A stretch of 64,000 bases of DNA, taken from contig JAHFTW010000002.1 in NCBI GenBank assembly GCA_023269235.1, positions 55,294-119,293 of the forward strand. Direction: 5' to 3'. A program made the position numbers and the translations under genes. Each line of letters begins with the position of its first letter. Position 1 is the first letter of the stretch. This document shows positions 24,359 to 33,176 of the stretch, piece after piece. The stretch is from Thermoplasmata archaeon (lineage in GTDB: Archaea; Thermoplasmatota; E2; JACPAO01; JAHFTW01). The notes beneath the pieces are model-generated. The model did no database searches and was not told the DNA's origin. It was given only the letters and a program-made list of their open reading frames with translations.

Positions 24359-25852
24359 ATGACCCCTGAGGTCGTAGCCGGAGCGCCAGACACTGAGGAG
24401 CAGAAACGCCGTCTGCGCCAGGAGATTTCCATCCGCTTACACCTCGACTCGCGAGCTGCTGCTCACGACGACCAGTTCTGGAAGGAGGTCGGTCTCGCGC
24501 ACCAGAGCGCCGACCCGAAAGCCAGCACTGCTCAACTCGCTACCCTCGTTCTTAGGAAACTGGGCGCGGCCGACGACGAGAGTGCCGACTTTGCCGAGGA
24601 AGGCGGCAAAGCCGTCAACATCGCCGCCCACGAATGGCTCCTGGCCTACCTGATGGACGCCGGAGACCGTGCCGAAGGCACCGAGGAGGGGGACGAAGAC
24701 GACGACGGAAACCTGGCTCGCGAGCAGCAGATCCTCGTTGCCAATCAGGACAATCCCATCCAGAGCATCGTCCAATTCATTGAGGACGGTACAATCGTCC
24801 TTGATCCCGACTGGCAACGTGGCTACGTGTGGAAACAGCGCCAAAAACGCCGGTTCATCGAATCCGTCTTCCTCAACCTCCCCATTCCGCCAGTCCTGCT
24901 CTTCCAGGACCAGCAGACCAAGAAGATGTTCGTCATTGACGGTCGCCAACGTTTGGAGACGGTATACCGATTCCGGAAAGGCTCGAAGGAGAAGAAAGAG
25001 TCCTTCCGCACATACGGCCCGAAACAGCCCGGATGGACGCCAGCGGACAAGCTGAACCCGGCTGCCAACAAGTACTTCGACAAGCTGCCCGAAGAAATGC
25101 AGCGCCACTTCAACACATTCGTCATCCCGGCGCGCGTCTTCATGAATCTCCCACGCCGCACGCTCTACGAGGTCTTTCGGCGATACAACACGGGTTCGGA
25201 GAAGCTCCGGCCGGCCGAAATCCGCAAAGCGGTCTACCAGGGCGCACCACTCCACGAAATGATGTACGAAATTGCGGGCGAAGCCGGCGTGGAGGCAATC
25301 TCCGACGAGCGCGAACGGGAAGTAGCCCGCGTCCTGGAGGACACGATGCGCGGCAAGAAGGCCCGATACGGCGCATACAACTTCGTGGGGCGTTGCCTCG
25401 CCTTTGCCAACGTCAAGGACGAGATGTCGGTGGCAAACGCCATCAACCGGTTCATGGACGACTTCGCAAAAGACGATGCACAAAAGTTCCGAGAGCAGTT
25501 CATTCGCGCACTCGAGACAACCCTTGTCTGGTACGCTCAACACCATCCGCTGTGCACGACCGACAGCGAAGGCAAGCGCGTTGCGTTCCATGAGTGGATT
25601 GCAACAATCCAGGTCGCCTCCACTATGGCGGCGCTCAACAAGATTGATGCTGGTGAATTGACCGAAGAGGCGGCGATGGAGACCGTGCGAACGCGGTGGG
25701 ACGCATTCGTCTACGGATCGTGGAACGACCAGGCCAAAGCAAACATCGGCGGCGTGCTGCAGGAGAAACAAAACACGACTACGCATTGGCAAAAACAGCG
25801 CGACTGGATTGCCATGCTCGTCGGCCCCGAAGCCACCGTCGCAGCCCAGTAA
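24359..25852 (+). CDS. DUF262 (ParB-like nuclease-fold) protein
   Basis: 497 residues. An acidic linker (about 104-117) divides an N-terminal helical part from the DUF262 domain, which has P-D-W-Q-R-G-Y-V-W at 150-158, a P-I-P-P-V-L-L-F strand and the family hallmark I-D-G-R-Q-R at 193-198. DUF262 is the fold of GmrS/GmrD-type modification-dependent restriction proteins and uses NTP in that family. No DUF1607 HNH module is present at the C-terminus, so it could be a sensor subunit. It is separated by 2 nt from the Z1 gene. Confidence 0.82.
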   Translation: MTPEVVAGAPDTEEQKRRLRQEISIRLHLDSRAAAHDDQFWKEVGLAHQSADPKASTAQLATLVLRKLGAADDESADFAEEGGKAVNIAAHEWLLAYLMDAGDRAEGTEEGDEDDDGNLAREQQILVANQDNPIQSIVQFIEDGTIVLDPDWQRGYVWKQRQKRRFIESVFLNLPIPPVLLFQDQQTKKMFVIDGRQRLETVYRFRKGSKEKKESFRTYGPKQPGWTPADKLNPAANKYFDKLPEEMQRHFNTFVIPARVFMNLPRRTLYEVFRRYNTGSEKLRPAEIRKAVYQGAPLHEMMYEIAGEAGVEAISDEREREVARVLEDTMRGKKARYGAYNFVGRCLAFANVKDEMSVANAINRFMDDFAKDDAQKFREQFIRALETTLVWYAQHHPLCTTDSEGKRVAFHEWIATIQVASTMAALNKIDAGELTEEAAMETVRTRWDAFVYGSWNDQAKANIGGVLQEKQNTTTHWQKQRDWIAMLVGPEATVAAQ

Positions 25853-25854
25853 CC

Positions 25855-28452
25855 ATGAGCCAAACCTCAGCCCCCATTTTCCTGTGGCCGGGCGAGATTG
25901 AGCGCCCTGACCCAGACTCGTACGTCCCGCCAAGCGGTGCGTGGTGGGCGCAGTACATGGCCTCACTAGCACCCGCGATTGCCAAAGGGCAAATGTCATC
26001 GGCGGCCATCGAAGAACTTACACGCTCGTCCCGCCGCATTGGCGCGCTATTACCTAACCCTCGCGAATGGACTCGCCCTAAGCCGTGGAAGGGCCTCGTT
26101 GTGGGCTCGGTGCAGAGCGGCAAGACGCAGAGTATGATGGGTGTCGCTGCAGTTGCTCTCGACGCGGGCTATCGATTCATCATTGTACTGGCTGGCTTGA
26201 AGGACGACTTGCGCACGCAGACGGGCCGCCGGTTCAACACCCAGCTTCTCCTGAACAACGACATGGTGCCCGGAACTCAAAACGCGACCACCATGAAAGG
26301 CCCTCGCGGACCGCAAGGAAAGTGCCGCGCATTCGCCCAGCCATACTTTCGAGATTGCACAGATGATGCGTCCCTGGCAGTTGTTCTGCCCACCGTCGTC
26401 AAGACGCAGCCCGTCGTCCTTGTGATCAAGAAGAGCCCAACGAGTCTCGCGTTCGCCAGGCGCCTCCTGCGCGCCGTCTACCAAAGACACGGCTTTGACA
26501 AAGTTCCCACCTTAATCCTCGATGACGAATGTGATGAAGCCTCGGTGCCAGGCGGATCAGCCGAAGAAAAACCCGTGCCAGAGGGAATCACGGGCCTGTG
26601 GGAAAACATGGACCAGCTCCCGAATGTTGCATATGTAGGCTACACGGCCACGGCTGCAGCCAACCTATTGCAAGATCCGGCATGGCCTTTGTTCCCCGAT
26701 TTCGTTTGGCTTCTGCGAAGTCCCGGCGATGAGGACTCCGATTTGGAGTACCGCGAGCCCGCGGCAGATTCATGGTACTCGGGCGGCGACTGCTTCTACG
26801 AGGATTTCGGGGACGATGCCCGGGAGGACTCCAACTTCCTAGTTGCAGCCACAATCACCGACGACGATTTGGCGAAAGCGCCAGAAGAAAACCAAAGCCT
26901 CGCCGACGCGATCCGCGCCTTCTTCGTCGCCGGGGCCTATCGACTTGTGCTTCAACCCGGCACAGCCCTGGCCGGGGACGCACCGAGGCCAGACCCTCAC
27001 TCAATGATGATTCACACCTCCGCCGTTCAGGATGACCACGACACCTGGCTGGCTGGGCTGCTGGCGACTTGGGGGGAAGCCCGCACGCCGGAAGGTGTTC
27101 TAACGCTTGGGCCCTCAAGACTGAGTCAGGATTTGGCCGAACACGAAGGCAACTGGAAATCCTGGTTCGACCGCTTCTCGGCCGCCCGCAGCCGAATCTA
27201 CGATGACCGGCCGCGACCCGCACCCTTCAGCCAGCCGTCGTGGCAAACCGTGAAGGGTCGGCTTCCCGAGGCCTTCGCACACTCGCGGGTGAAGGTCGTT
27301 AACTCCAACGTCGGCGAATTCCTGGACTACGACAAGGCGCTCGCCGCCGACGGGCGGGAACTCCCTCCACAGGACGTGTACGTCATTGCAATTGGTGGCT
27401 CTCGTCTATCGCGAGGAATCACCGTCAAGGGATTGGGCATCTCCTATTTCGCCCGCTGGGCTGTCAACAGATACGAAGACACGCTGCTGCAAATGAGCCG
27501 ATGGTTTGGGTACCGTGGCCCCCATCTCGAATTTTGCAGAGTTTTCCTCACGCCGGACGCATACCGCGGCCTCCGGGAAATGAGCGAAAATGACCGCCGC
27601 ATTCGCCGCCGCCTAGCAGAACTCATGCGCGCTAGGTCTTCACCAGCTGAAGCTACCATCGTATTTCGAGCAAGCCCAGAAGTCCTTCCAACAGCCAAGC
27701 TTGGTGCGGGAAAGATTCGTCATCTGGCATTCAGCCCGTTCACGCACGCATTCACGGATGTCCGCTACGGAACGCAGGACGCCACCAATCAAGACTGGGC
27801 AGAAAAGGTAGCCAATCTCATACAACAACGGACTCACGTACGCGCAACAACCGACAGCGGCACGCTACGTGGTTTGTACACAACCGAGCTAACCGCATTG
27901 GAGGTGGCCGACCTTCTCGACGGCATCGGCTACGAAACCCACAACCCCGACGACGATGAGAACGTCCACGAAGGCCGATTCCGCAAGCCCGACCGTTCCC
28001 GTCCCGCGGCGATTAGGCTACAGGCGGGGAGCGACCCCTACCACGTCGCTTCGTACCTTCGGTATTGGCACACCATCGATCCCGGCAATACGCCAGTATT
28101 CAACGTCGGTATCTCCCAGGGTGAAATGGTGGACCACGCCAAACCATTCACCTTCCCGCTCGTCAACCGCGAGGTCACGCCCGAAGGACGCGTCGAGGGA
28201 AGCTGGACGGGCCCAAGTTCCGGTTGGCCCGGTGACTTCTACTTCGACAGGCCCCCTGTAACTCAGCATCTTGGACGGAGTGAGCGCGCGCAGGGCGCGT
28301 CCGGCCTGCTACTCCTGTATGTCATTCACAAGGCCGCAACAGGCAAGAATCAGAAGGGAACTCCGCGGCCCTATCACACACCGATGATCTGCATCAGTAT
28401 CCCCGCAGGAGGCCCGCACTTCACCAGAGTCGTGCGCAGAGGACGGACATGA
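25855..28452 (+). CDS. Z1-domain ATPase/endonuclease-associated protein
   Basis: 865 residues. Walker A G-S-V-Q-S-G-K-T at 84-91 and a Walker-B-like L-I-L-D-D-E-C-D-E-A-S near 221 belong to a helicase-like core. The Z1 region follows with I-A-I-G-G-S-R-L-S-R-G-I-T-V-K-G and Q-M-S-R-W-F-G-Y-R, a very characteristic block. Z1 proteins accompany cytosine methyltransferases and PD-(D/E)XK genes in restriction-like loci. The stop overlaps the next start (ATGA at 28449-28452). It probably couples ATP hydrolysis to DNA or nuclease movement. Confidence 0.85.
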   Translation: MSQTSAPIFLWPGEIERPDPDSYVPPSGAWWAQYMASLAPAIAKGQMSSAAIEELTRSSRRIGALLPNPREWTRPKPWKGLVVGSVQSGKTQSMMGVAAVALDAGYRFIIVLAGLKDDLRTQTGRRFNTQLLLNNDMVPGTQNATTMKGPRGPQGKCRAFAQPYFRDCTDDASLAVVLPTVVKTQPVVLVIKKSPTSLAFARRLLRAVYQRHGFDKVPTLILDDECDEASVPGGSAEEKPVPEGITGLWENMDQLPNVAYVGYTATAAANLLQDPAWPLFPDFVWLLRSPGDEDSDLEYREPAADSWYSGGDCFYEDFGDDAREDSNFLVAATITDDDLAKAPEENQSLADAIRAFFVAGAYRLVLQPGTALAGDAPRPDPHSMMIHTSAVQDDHDTWLAGLLATWGEARTPEGVLTLGPSRLSQDLAEHEGNWKSWFDRFSAARSRIYDDRPRPAPFSQPSWQTVKGRLPEAFAHSRVKVVNSNVGEFLDYDKALAADGRELPPQDVYVIAIGGSRLSRGITVKGLGISYFARWAVNRYEDTLLQMSRWFGYRGPHLEFCRVFLTPDAYRGLREMSENDRRIRRRLAELMRARSSPAEATIVFRASPEVLPTAKLGAGKIRHLAFSPFTHAFTDVRYGTQDATNQDWAEKVANLIQQRTHVRATTDSGTLRGLYTTELTALEVADLLDGIGYETHNPDDDENVHEGRFRKPDRSRPAAIRLQAGSDPYHVASYLRYWHTIDPGNTPVFNVGISQGEMVDHAKPFTFPLVNREVTPEGRVEGSWTGPSSGWPGDFYFDRPPVTQHLGRSERAQGASGLLLLYVIHKAATGKNQKGTPRPYHTPMICISIPAGGPHFTRVVRRGRT

Positions 28453-29492
28453 ACGACATCGAAACCCTCGTCAAACGCTTCGAAAGCCTCCCTTCTGCGC
28501 GCGAGGGCCGGTGGAGCGTCGACCCCCTGGTCGAGAACCGGGTCTATCTGACCCGGAGCGACGATGCCCGGAACGCTCTTTTCATCGTCGGTCCCCTCGC
28601 TTCGTTTGGTACTTACCCCAAGAGTCGCGCGATTCAACATGCCTCAGGAGTCGTACCAGTTCCCGGCGGCAACCCCATCGAAGCGTTGAGGCTCACAAGT
28701 CCCGCTGGCGGATACGGAAACCGTGCGGTCGCCCACGTCGCCTACGAAATCTTGGCGCTCCTTTCCACCAAGCCCAGTATCCCCAACGCGGACCTGGTCG
28801 CCCAAGTGAGTTGGGTGCTTGAGTTGCTCTCTTCCCAGGAAGCCACGATGCCCCCAGACCAGCAGAAGGGACTGATTGGCGAACTGCTTTTGCTCCGTAA
28901 GTTGATTGTTGTGGCACAGAGCGCCGGCCTGCCAACGCGCGAAGCCCTGCGACGCTGGATGGGCTGGGACAAGGCCAAACGAGACTTTGCCGCAGAGGGC
29001 CTGGCGATTGAAGTGAAGGCTACCGCTCTTGCGACGCGTCGCCATCACATCGGCAGCATAGACCAACTTGAAACCCACGGTCAAGAGACCATTTTCCTAT
29101 TCTCGGTGGGGGCCAGACTGGATCCCACCGCGCCCCGCAAACTCCCGGACATCGTCAACGAATGCCGCCAACTGCTCCTGTCTCTCGATGGGTCGCCAGA
29201 CGAAGACGCACGAATGCAATACGACGAAGTTGTCCAGCGTTACGGATACGACGCATCTCAGGAAGCGGTCTATCGAGCACTGCCTGGTGTCCTCAACTTC
29301 CACTTGCCCCCTCGATTCTATCGTGTCAGTGATCTCGACCGGTTGCGCCTTACGTCCTTCAAGGGCGATGCACCGCCGTCGATGGTCAGTGAAGTGTCCT
29401 ACGTGTTGGACGTGCGAGCCACGGAATTGTCCCCTGGCGAGGAACAGGAGCTCCTCCTGTCCCTTCTACGCTCCCCGGCAACCGGAGCTTGA
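28449..29492 (+). CDS. PD-(D/E)XK nuclease-motif protein (DUF4420-like)
   Basis: 347 residues. The nuclease core is E145 (G-L-I-G-E-L-L-L-L), D179 (K-R-D-F) and E188-V-K190 (L-A-I-E-V-K-A-T), the order expected for the family that accompanies Z1 proteins. The flanking R-W-S-V-D-P and P-R-F-Y-R-V-S-D segments agree. It is coupled to the Z1 gene by a 4-nt overlap and converges with the methyltransferase gene. It is the likely DNA-cutting subunit. Confidence 0.82.
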   Translation: MNDIETLVKRFESLPSAREGRWSVDPLVENRVYLTRSDDARNALFIVGPLASFGTYPKSRAIQHASGVVPVPGGNPIEALRLTSPAGGYGNRAVAHVAYEILALLSTKPSIPNADLVAQVSWVLELLSSQEATMPPDQQKGLIGELLLLRKLIVVAQSAGLPTREALRRWMGWDKAKRDFAAEGLAIEVKATALATRRHHIGSIDQLETHGQETIFLFSVGARLDPTAPRKLPDIVNECRQLLLSLDGSPDEDARMQYDEVVQRYGYDASQEAVYRALPGVLNFHLPPRFYRVSDLDRLRLTSFKGDAPPSMVSEVSYVLDVRATELSPGEEQELLLSLLRSPATGA

Positions 29493-29544
29493 ACGTAGGC
29501 CAGACCGCGCAACTGACCACCTGCCGCCTTGGACTGAAAGCCAA

Positions 29545-30858
29545 TCACGACGCGGCTAGCGCCGCCTTGGCAATCCGCTTCACTACGCCAACATGCACCG
29601 CGTTGCCGAGGGCCGCGAACGCCTCTGCCCGGGCGCCAGGCAGTTGGTGCTCGTCCGGGAACCCCTGCAAGCGAAGTCCTTCAATGCGCGTAAGGTACCG
29701 CTTCTCGGGGCCCAGAATTGGAACCTGCGTCGACGTCATGGCGACCAATGCCGGTGAAGCGTTGTACCGCTTGGCGCGAAGTCCCGACGGCCGGAATTGA
29801 AGGACCTTCGTCCAGAGGTCCCGCTCTTCGTTCATGCAATTCCATTCAAGTTTTCGCAGGCTGGCCGGGAACTTTTTGAGAGTCTCAAGCCACCCGCCGG
29901 GGGCATGGGCAAGGTTTTCCCCAAACCAGTCTCGCGAGTCCCCAATCATGGCCACTTTCCACGAGGGAAACTCCGCCACCGGCGTCCGGGCGTAAGATGG
30001 AAGCCCCTCAATGTATGCCTCTTTCGACGTGGTCGGCGGAAACTTCTGGGCTCCCACGTGGTCGCGGATCTTGTCTGCGCTCAGTCCCCACGGAGCATGG
30101 CTTCGGAACGGATACGTTTCCCAGGCTTCGTCGCCCCAAAGCGGCGAAAGGATCGGAGTCTTTTCTGGAACCGCTTTGATGAGGTTGTTCCAGTGGTTGA
30201 TGCAGCGCACCTGCTGATCGGAAAGGACCGTTTCGCGCTTGTGCGCAGCCGAAGGCGCCTCCTCAACGACTTTGGAAAGCGAAGTCTTCGGGGCCTGGCG
30301 AGCCGGGAATTCGACCGTGACATCCTCGCGCGTCGCTACGATGTAGAAACGCTCGCGTTGGTGTGGAAAGCCCAGGTGATGGGGCGAAATCAACCCGTTA
30401 CCTCCACTTGCCTTGTGCTCCGTCGCGCTCACGTGGTAGCCCGCGGTCTCCAGACCAATCTTGAGTTCGCGCCACGCTGCGCCCTTTCCAATCCGTCCGA
30501 AGTTGCCCACATTCTCCAGGAGGACGTACGACGGCTTTCGAGCACTAGCGATTTTCACAATCTGCCGCATGAGCTTGCCGCGGTTCTCGCGCCGCCCATG
30601 TTGCTTTCCGGACTTCGAGAAAGACGGGCACGGGAAGCCGCCAGCCAAGATGTCGTGTTTAGGGACATCGTCGACCGCCTTGACAATATCACCCTTGAGG
30701 TAACTCGCCGAGCCGTCGAAGTTCTTCTTATACAAATCCTGCAAACCCGGCACGATCTCCGAGGCGAACACACAATTGTGCCCAAGCCCATCGCCTAGTG
30801 CCCTATGAAAGCCGCCGAGGCCCGCAAACAGGTCGACGAAGTCGAGGGTCTCCGGCAT
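29545..30858 (-). CDS. DNA (cytosine-5) methyltransferase
   Basis: 437 residues with the ordered motifs: I F-A-G-L-G-G-F-H (11-18), IV G-G-F-P-C-P-S-F with catalytic C77, VI E115-N-V-G, VIII Q-R-E-R-F-Y, and IX/X G-F-P-D-E-H-Q near the C-terminus plus G-N-A-V-H-V. It transfers methyl from SAM to C5 of cytosine. The gene faces the DUF262-Z1-nuclease operon on the opposite strand and presumably protects host DNA from it. The recognition sequence cannot be read from the target domain. A TATA box lies about 32 nt upstream. Confidence 0.92.
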   Translation of the reverse strand: MPETLDFVDLFAGLGGFHRALGDGLGHNCVFASEIVPGLQDLYKKNFDGSASYLKGDIVKAVDDVPKHDILAGGFPCPSFSKSGKQHGRRENRGKLMRQIVKIASARKPSYVLLENVGNFGRIGKGAAWRELKIGLETAGYHVSATEHKASGGNGLISPHHLGFPHQRERFYIVATREDVTVEFPARQAPKTSLSKVVEEAPSAAHKRETVLSDQQVRCINHWNNLIKAVPEKTPILSPLWGDEAWETYPFRSHAPWGLSADKIRDHVGAQKFPPTTSKEAYIEGLPSYARTPVAEFPSWKVAMIGDSRDWFGENLAHAPGGWLETLKKFPASLRKLEWNCMNEERDLWTKVLQFRPSGLRAKRYNASPALVAMTSTQVPILGPEKRYLTRIEGLRLQGFPDEHQLPGARAEAFAALGNAVHVGVVKRIAKAALAAS

Positions 30859-30885
30859 GGCCGCAAGAATTGGAGCTCTGCGCGC

Positions 30886-30894
30886 CTAATAAAC
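30886..30894 (-). promoter_or_regulatory. TATA box of the methyltransferase
   Basis: GTTTATTAG on the minus strand, centred about 32 nt upstream of the methyltransferase ATG at 30858; it is AT-rich against a GC-rich background. Confidence 0.5.
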
Positions 30895-30913
30895 TTGGAT
30901 GAGCTCGACGAAG

Positions 30914-31456
30914 CTACTTCACCGCGCGAAGCTCTCGATACACAATCGGCCGCGCCTGCTTGAGTCCCAGCTTGACGCCAGGCTGATCGACGACCCAACG
31001 GAGGTAGTGAGAGGCATCGCGTACATCGCCAGCAGCCTTGTCCTTTGCCAGTTTCTCGCGCAACAAAGCGGTTGCGGGCGACGTTTGGCGCCCGCCTTTG
31101 CGGCCCTCCCCGGACTTCGCCTTGTGTCCGCGTACTAGTGGCGCTCCGAAGATTCGCTTCGCCTCGCGGTTGATGATGAGGGCGGCGCTGTTGTCGCTGC
31201 CTTTGTGGCCGGCTCCGCGCAGTGCGGCGAGGTAATCATTGCGCGATCGTGGGCGGTCGCCGTCGGCCGTCATGGCAGCGATGAGTGCCTGGGTCGCTGG
31301 GCTTGGTTTCCTGCCGGGTCTTCCGCGGGCCTTGCCATCAACGATAGCGTTCGGGCCAGTCAATTCGGCTGGGCTCAACGTCAATCGCATTCCGTTTCCC
31401 CAATCCAATGTGATTGGGCCTGTCACGCGGAGGACTTGACCTGTGGCTCGGGCCAT
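30914..31456 (-). CDS. hypothetical DNA-binding protein (AT-hook-like)
   Basis: 180 residues from the ATG at 31456, preferred over 31468 because TTCCATAA (31479-31486, minus strand) lies about 26 nt upstream. An AT-hook-like A-R-G-R-P-G-R-K-P is near residue 45. The rest is basic and helical with several conserved-looking R/K clusters (K-S-G-E-G-R-K-G-G-R-Q). Net charge is strongly positive, consistent with nucleic-acid binding. It lies directly upstream of the methyltransferase gene on the same strand, but that gene has its own TATA box. No named family. Confidence 0.5.
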   Translation of the reverse strand: MARATGQVLRVTGPITLDWGNGMRLTLSPAELTGPNAIVDGKARGRPGRKPSPATQALIAAMTADGDRPRSRNDYLAALRGAGHKGSDNSAALIINREAKRIFGAPLVRGHKAKSGEGRKGGRQTSPATALLREKLAKDKAAGDVRDASHYLRWVVDQPGVKLGLKQARPIVYRELRAVK

Positions 31457-31478
31457 TGGCGTGGCCATGGACGCGGGG

Positions 31479-31486
31479 TTATGGAA
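31479..31486 (-). promoter_or_regulatory. TATA-like box
   Basis: TTCCATAA on the minus strand, centred about 26 nt from the ATG at 31456; it decides that start. Confidence 0.35.
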
Positions 31487-31536
31487 TCTTCGTGTGAGGC
31501 GACCAGGATGAGTGCTGCGAGCTGGCTAAGCCTTAT

Positions 31537-31550
31537 CCATATCAATATGG
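31537..31550. promoter_or_regulatory. palindromic AT-rich operator/promoter of the Fic gene
   Basis: CCATAT-CA-ATATGG: perfect 6-bp arms with a 2-bp spacer in an AT-rich patch. It sits about 68 nt upstream of the preferred Fic start (31618) and immediately before an alternative ATG at 31552. It may combine a TATA box with a dimer-binding site; the C-terminal winged helix of the Fic protein is a candidate binder. Confidence 0.45.
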
Positions 31551-31617
31551 TATGCTATGTGTGCGGAAGAAGGACACGAGCAAGGGCTTCGACCCGAGGT
31601 GCCACGTGGACGACTCC

Positions 31618-32634
31618 ATGCGGTCGCCGGCTCGCCACGCGTTTCGGTTGGACGGGCAACTGGACAAAGGCGTGCTCAGTCCGAATCTACACCAACTCAT
31701 CCTCACGATGGCGCGTGTACGAAACGTCGTCAGCAGCATGCTCATGGAAGGCGTGCGCGTCGATCTCACCGCAGCGCGGGCCGTCGTTGAATCTGGTAAG
31801 CCGACCACGGATAACGAAATCCAAGTCCTTCGCTTCGCTGAGCGCTACCGCTGGATTCACGAAACGCCAGCCGAGAAGCTTCCTGAACCGGACTTGAAGT
31901 TGGCTAAGGCGCTGCACAAGGAGCTCTTTGCTGGGCATGACGAGTACTTACCCGGAGAAGTCAAAGATGGCCCCAACGCGATTGTTGAGCCCATCACCGG
32001 CCGCGTGCTCTTCGAATGCACCCCGCCGGAGAGAGTCGAAGCCGAAATGGCGGCCCTCCAATCGTGGCTGAAATCAAAGAGCGAAACCGACCTCGAACCA
32101 GTAGTCGCCGCGATTTGGTTCGCCGAGTTCGAAGCCATCCACCCGTTCCGCGATGGCAACGGCCGGCTGGGACGACTCCTGAATCTACTCGTTCTCAAAA
32201 AACTCGGATTGGAGAACATCGTACTCGTGCCGTTGGACGCTCGGTTCTACCACAACCGCGACCGCTATTACGAACGTCTAGCCGCCACCAATGACGGAGT
32301 GATGTGGCACGTTTGGGGCAGGCACTACTGCAAGGAACTCGAAGCAGCGTATCGACAAGCCGTCTCGATGGGCGACCTGCAAGTTGTCCTGGATCAACAG
32401 ACCAGCAAGCCGACCCGGGCGGTCCTCGAATGGATCCTCCTGGGCGGCAATGCCTGGTTTGCCCGGGGAGATTACCCGAATCCCAAGAAGTTCAGTGACG
32501 TCTCCATCACGAAAGCATTGGCGGTGTTGACGCAGCAAGGCGTCCTTGAAGCCAAAGGAGAGAAACGCGGGCGTAAATACCGCGTTAGCACGGCGTACCT
32601 CAAGAAAATCTTTACCGGAGCGCTTCGGGAATAA
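31618..32634 (+). CDS. Fic-family AMP-transferase with winged-helix C-terminus
   Basis: 338 residues from the ATG at 31618 (31552 would add 22). The inhibitory helix motif S40-M-L-M-E44-G45 fits the (S/T)xxxE(G/N) rule, the N-terminal (class II) placement. The active site is complete: H175-P-F-R-D-G-N-G-R-L-G-R186. Residues ~290-338 form a winged helix (K-A-L-A-V-L-T-Q-Q-G-V-L-E-A-K). The family transfers AMP (or other groups) to protein hydroxyls. The built-in inhibitor means no separate antitoxin is needed. Confidence 0.9.
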   Translation: MRSPARHAFRLDGQLDKGVLSPNLHQLILTMARVRNVVSSMLMEGVRVDLTAARAVVESGKPTTDNEIQVLRFAERYRWIHETPAEKLPEPDLKLAKALHKELFAGHDEYLPGEVKDGPNAIVEPITGRVLFECTPPERVEAEMAALQSWLKSKSETDLEPVVAAIWFAEFEAIHPFRDGNGRLGRLLNLLVLKKLGLENIVLVPLDARFYHNRDRYYERLAATNDGVMWHVWGRHYCKELEAAYRQAVSMGDLQVVLDQQTSKPTRAVLEWILLGGNAWFARGDYPNPKKFSDVSITKALAVLTQQGVLEAKGEKRGRKYRVSTAYLKKIFTGALRE

Positions 32635-32708
32635 TGGTCCAGACATGGTCAATAACTGCCATTAAGCAAACTAGAGGTTGCAAAAGACCGACCTTGGAAC
32701 GTGCTTCG

Positions 32709-33176
32709 TCAGAGCGGTACGAACGCGCGGATTTCGGTTGTATTGCGCCGTAACGCAAGCCTTGCTCTTCCCTTATTGTGGAGTAGTGCTCCAGTTTTGG
32801 AGGTTTTCTGCTTTAGAACTGACGCTGGAAATACTTCCCTTAACTCTGGTTTGTAACCACCTCTTTGCCAGCCGTTTTTGGGTGCAAACCCAGTCCAGTC
32901 GTCGCTTTGACGCGCCACTTTGACAACCGCATCGGGCCGCACGGATAGTACGGCATTAGGACGATAGCCAGTTTGGATGGTGATTCGTCGATCAAGATGA
33001 CCCGGACCTACAAGGCGGCCAGCCGACAGCGGTGGCGGCGACACGGCAGATGCAGTTACTGTCTTGACGGCCATCTTCACAGGAGTCAGGGCCGAGTGTC
33101 GGCGGCCGTCCAGGATTTGCGCGACTTCTTTCGAAAACGCTCGCCCGAATAGCAAGCCATCTGGGGGATTAGCCAT
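32709..33176 (-). CDS. hypothetical protein
   Basis: 155 residues. The ATG at 33176 overlaps the stop of the upstream gene by 8 nt, the only good argument for translation. The sequence is basic, with few predicted secondary elements (L-L-F-G-R-A-F-S-K-E-V-A-Q-I-L-D at the start). GC is lower than in the flanks. No domain recognised; it may be partly degenerate. Confidence 0.4.
   Translation of the reverse strand: MANPPDGLLFGRAFSKEVAQILDGRRHSALTPVKMAVKTVTASAVSPPPLSAGRLVGPGHLDRRITIQTGYRPNAVLSVRPDAVVKVARQSDDWTGFAPKNGWQRGGYKPELREVFPASVLKQKTSKTGALLHNKGRARLALRRNTTEIRAFVPL

Noticed and set aside
24437-25999. Minus-strand open frame of 520 codons
   Set aside because: Antisense shadow of the DUF262 gene; no domain signature.
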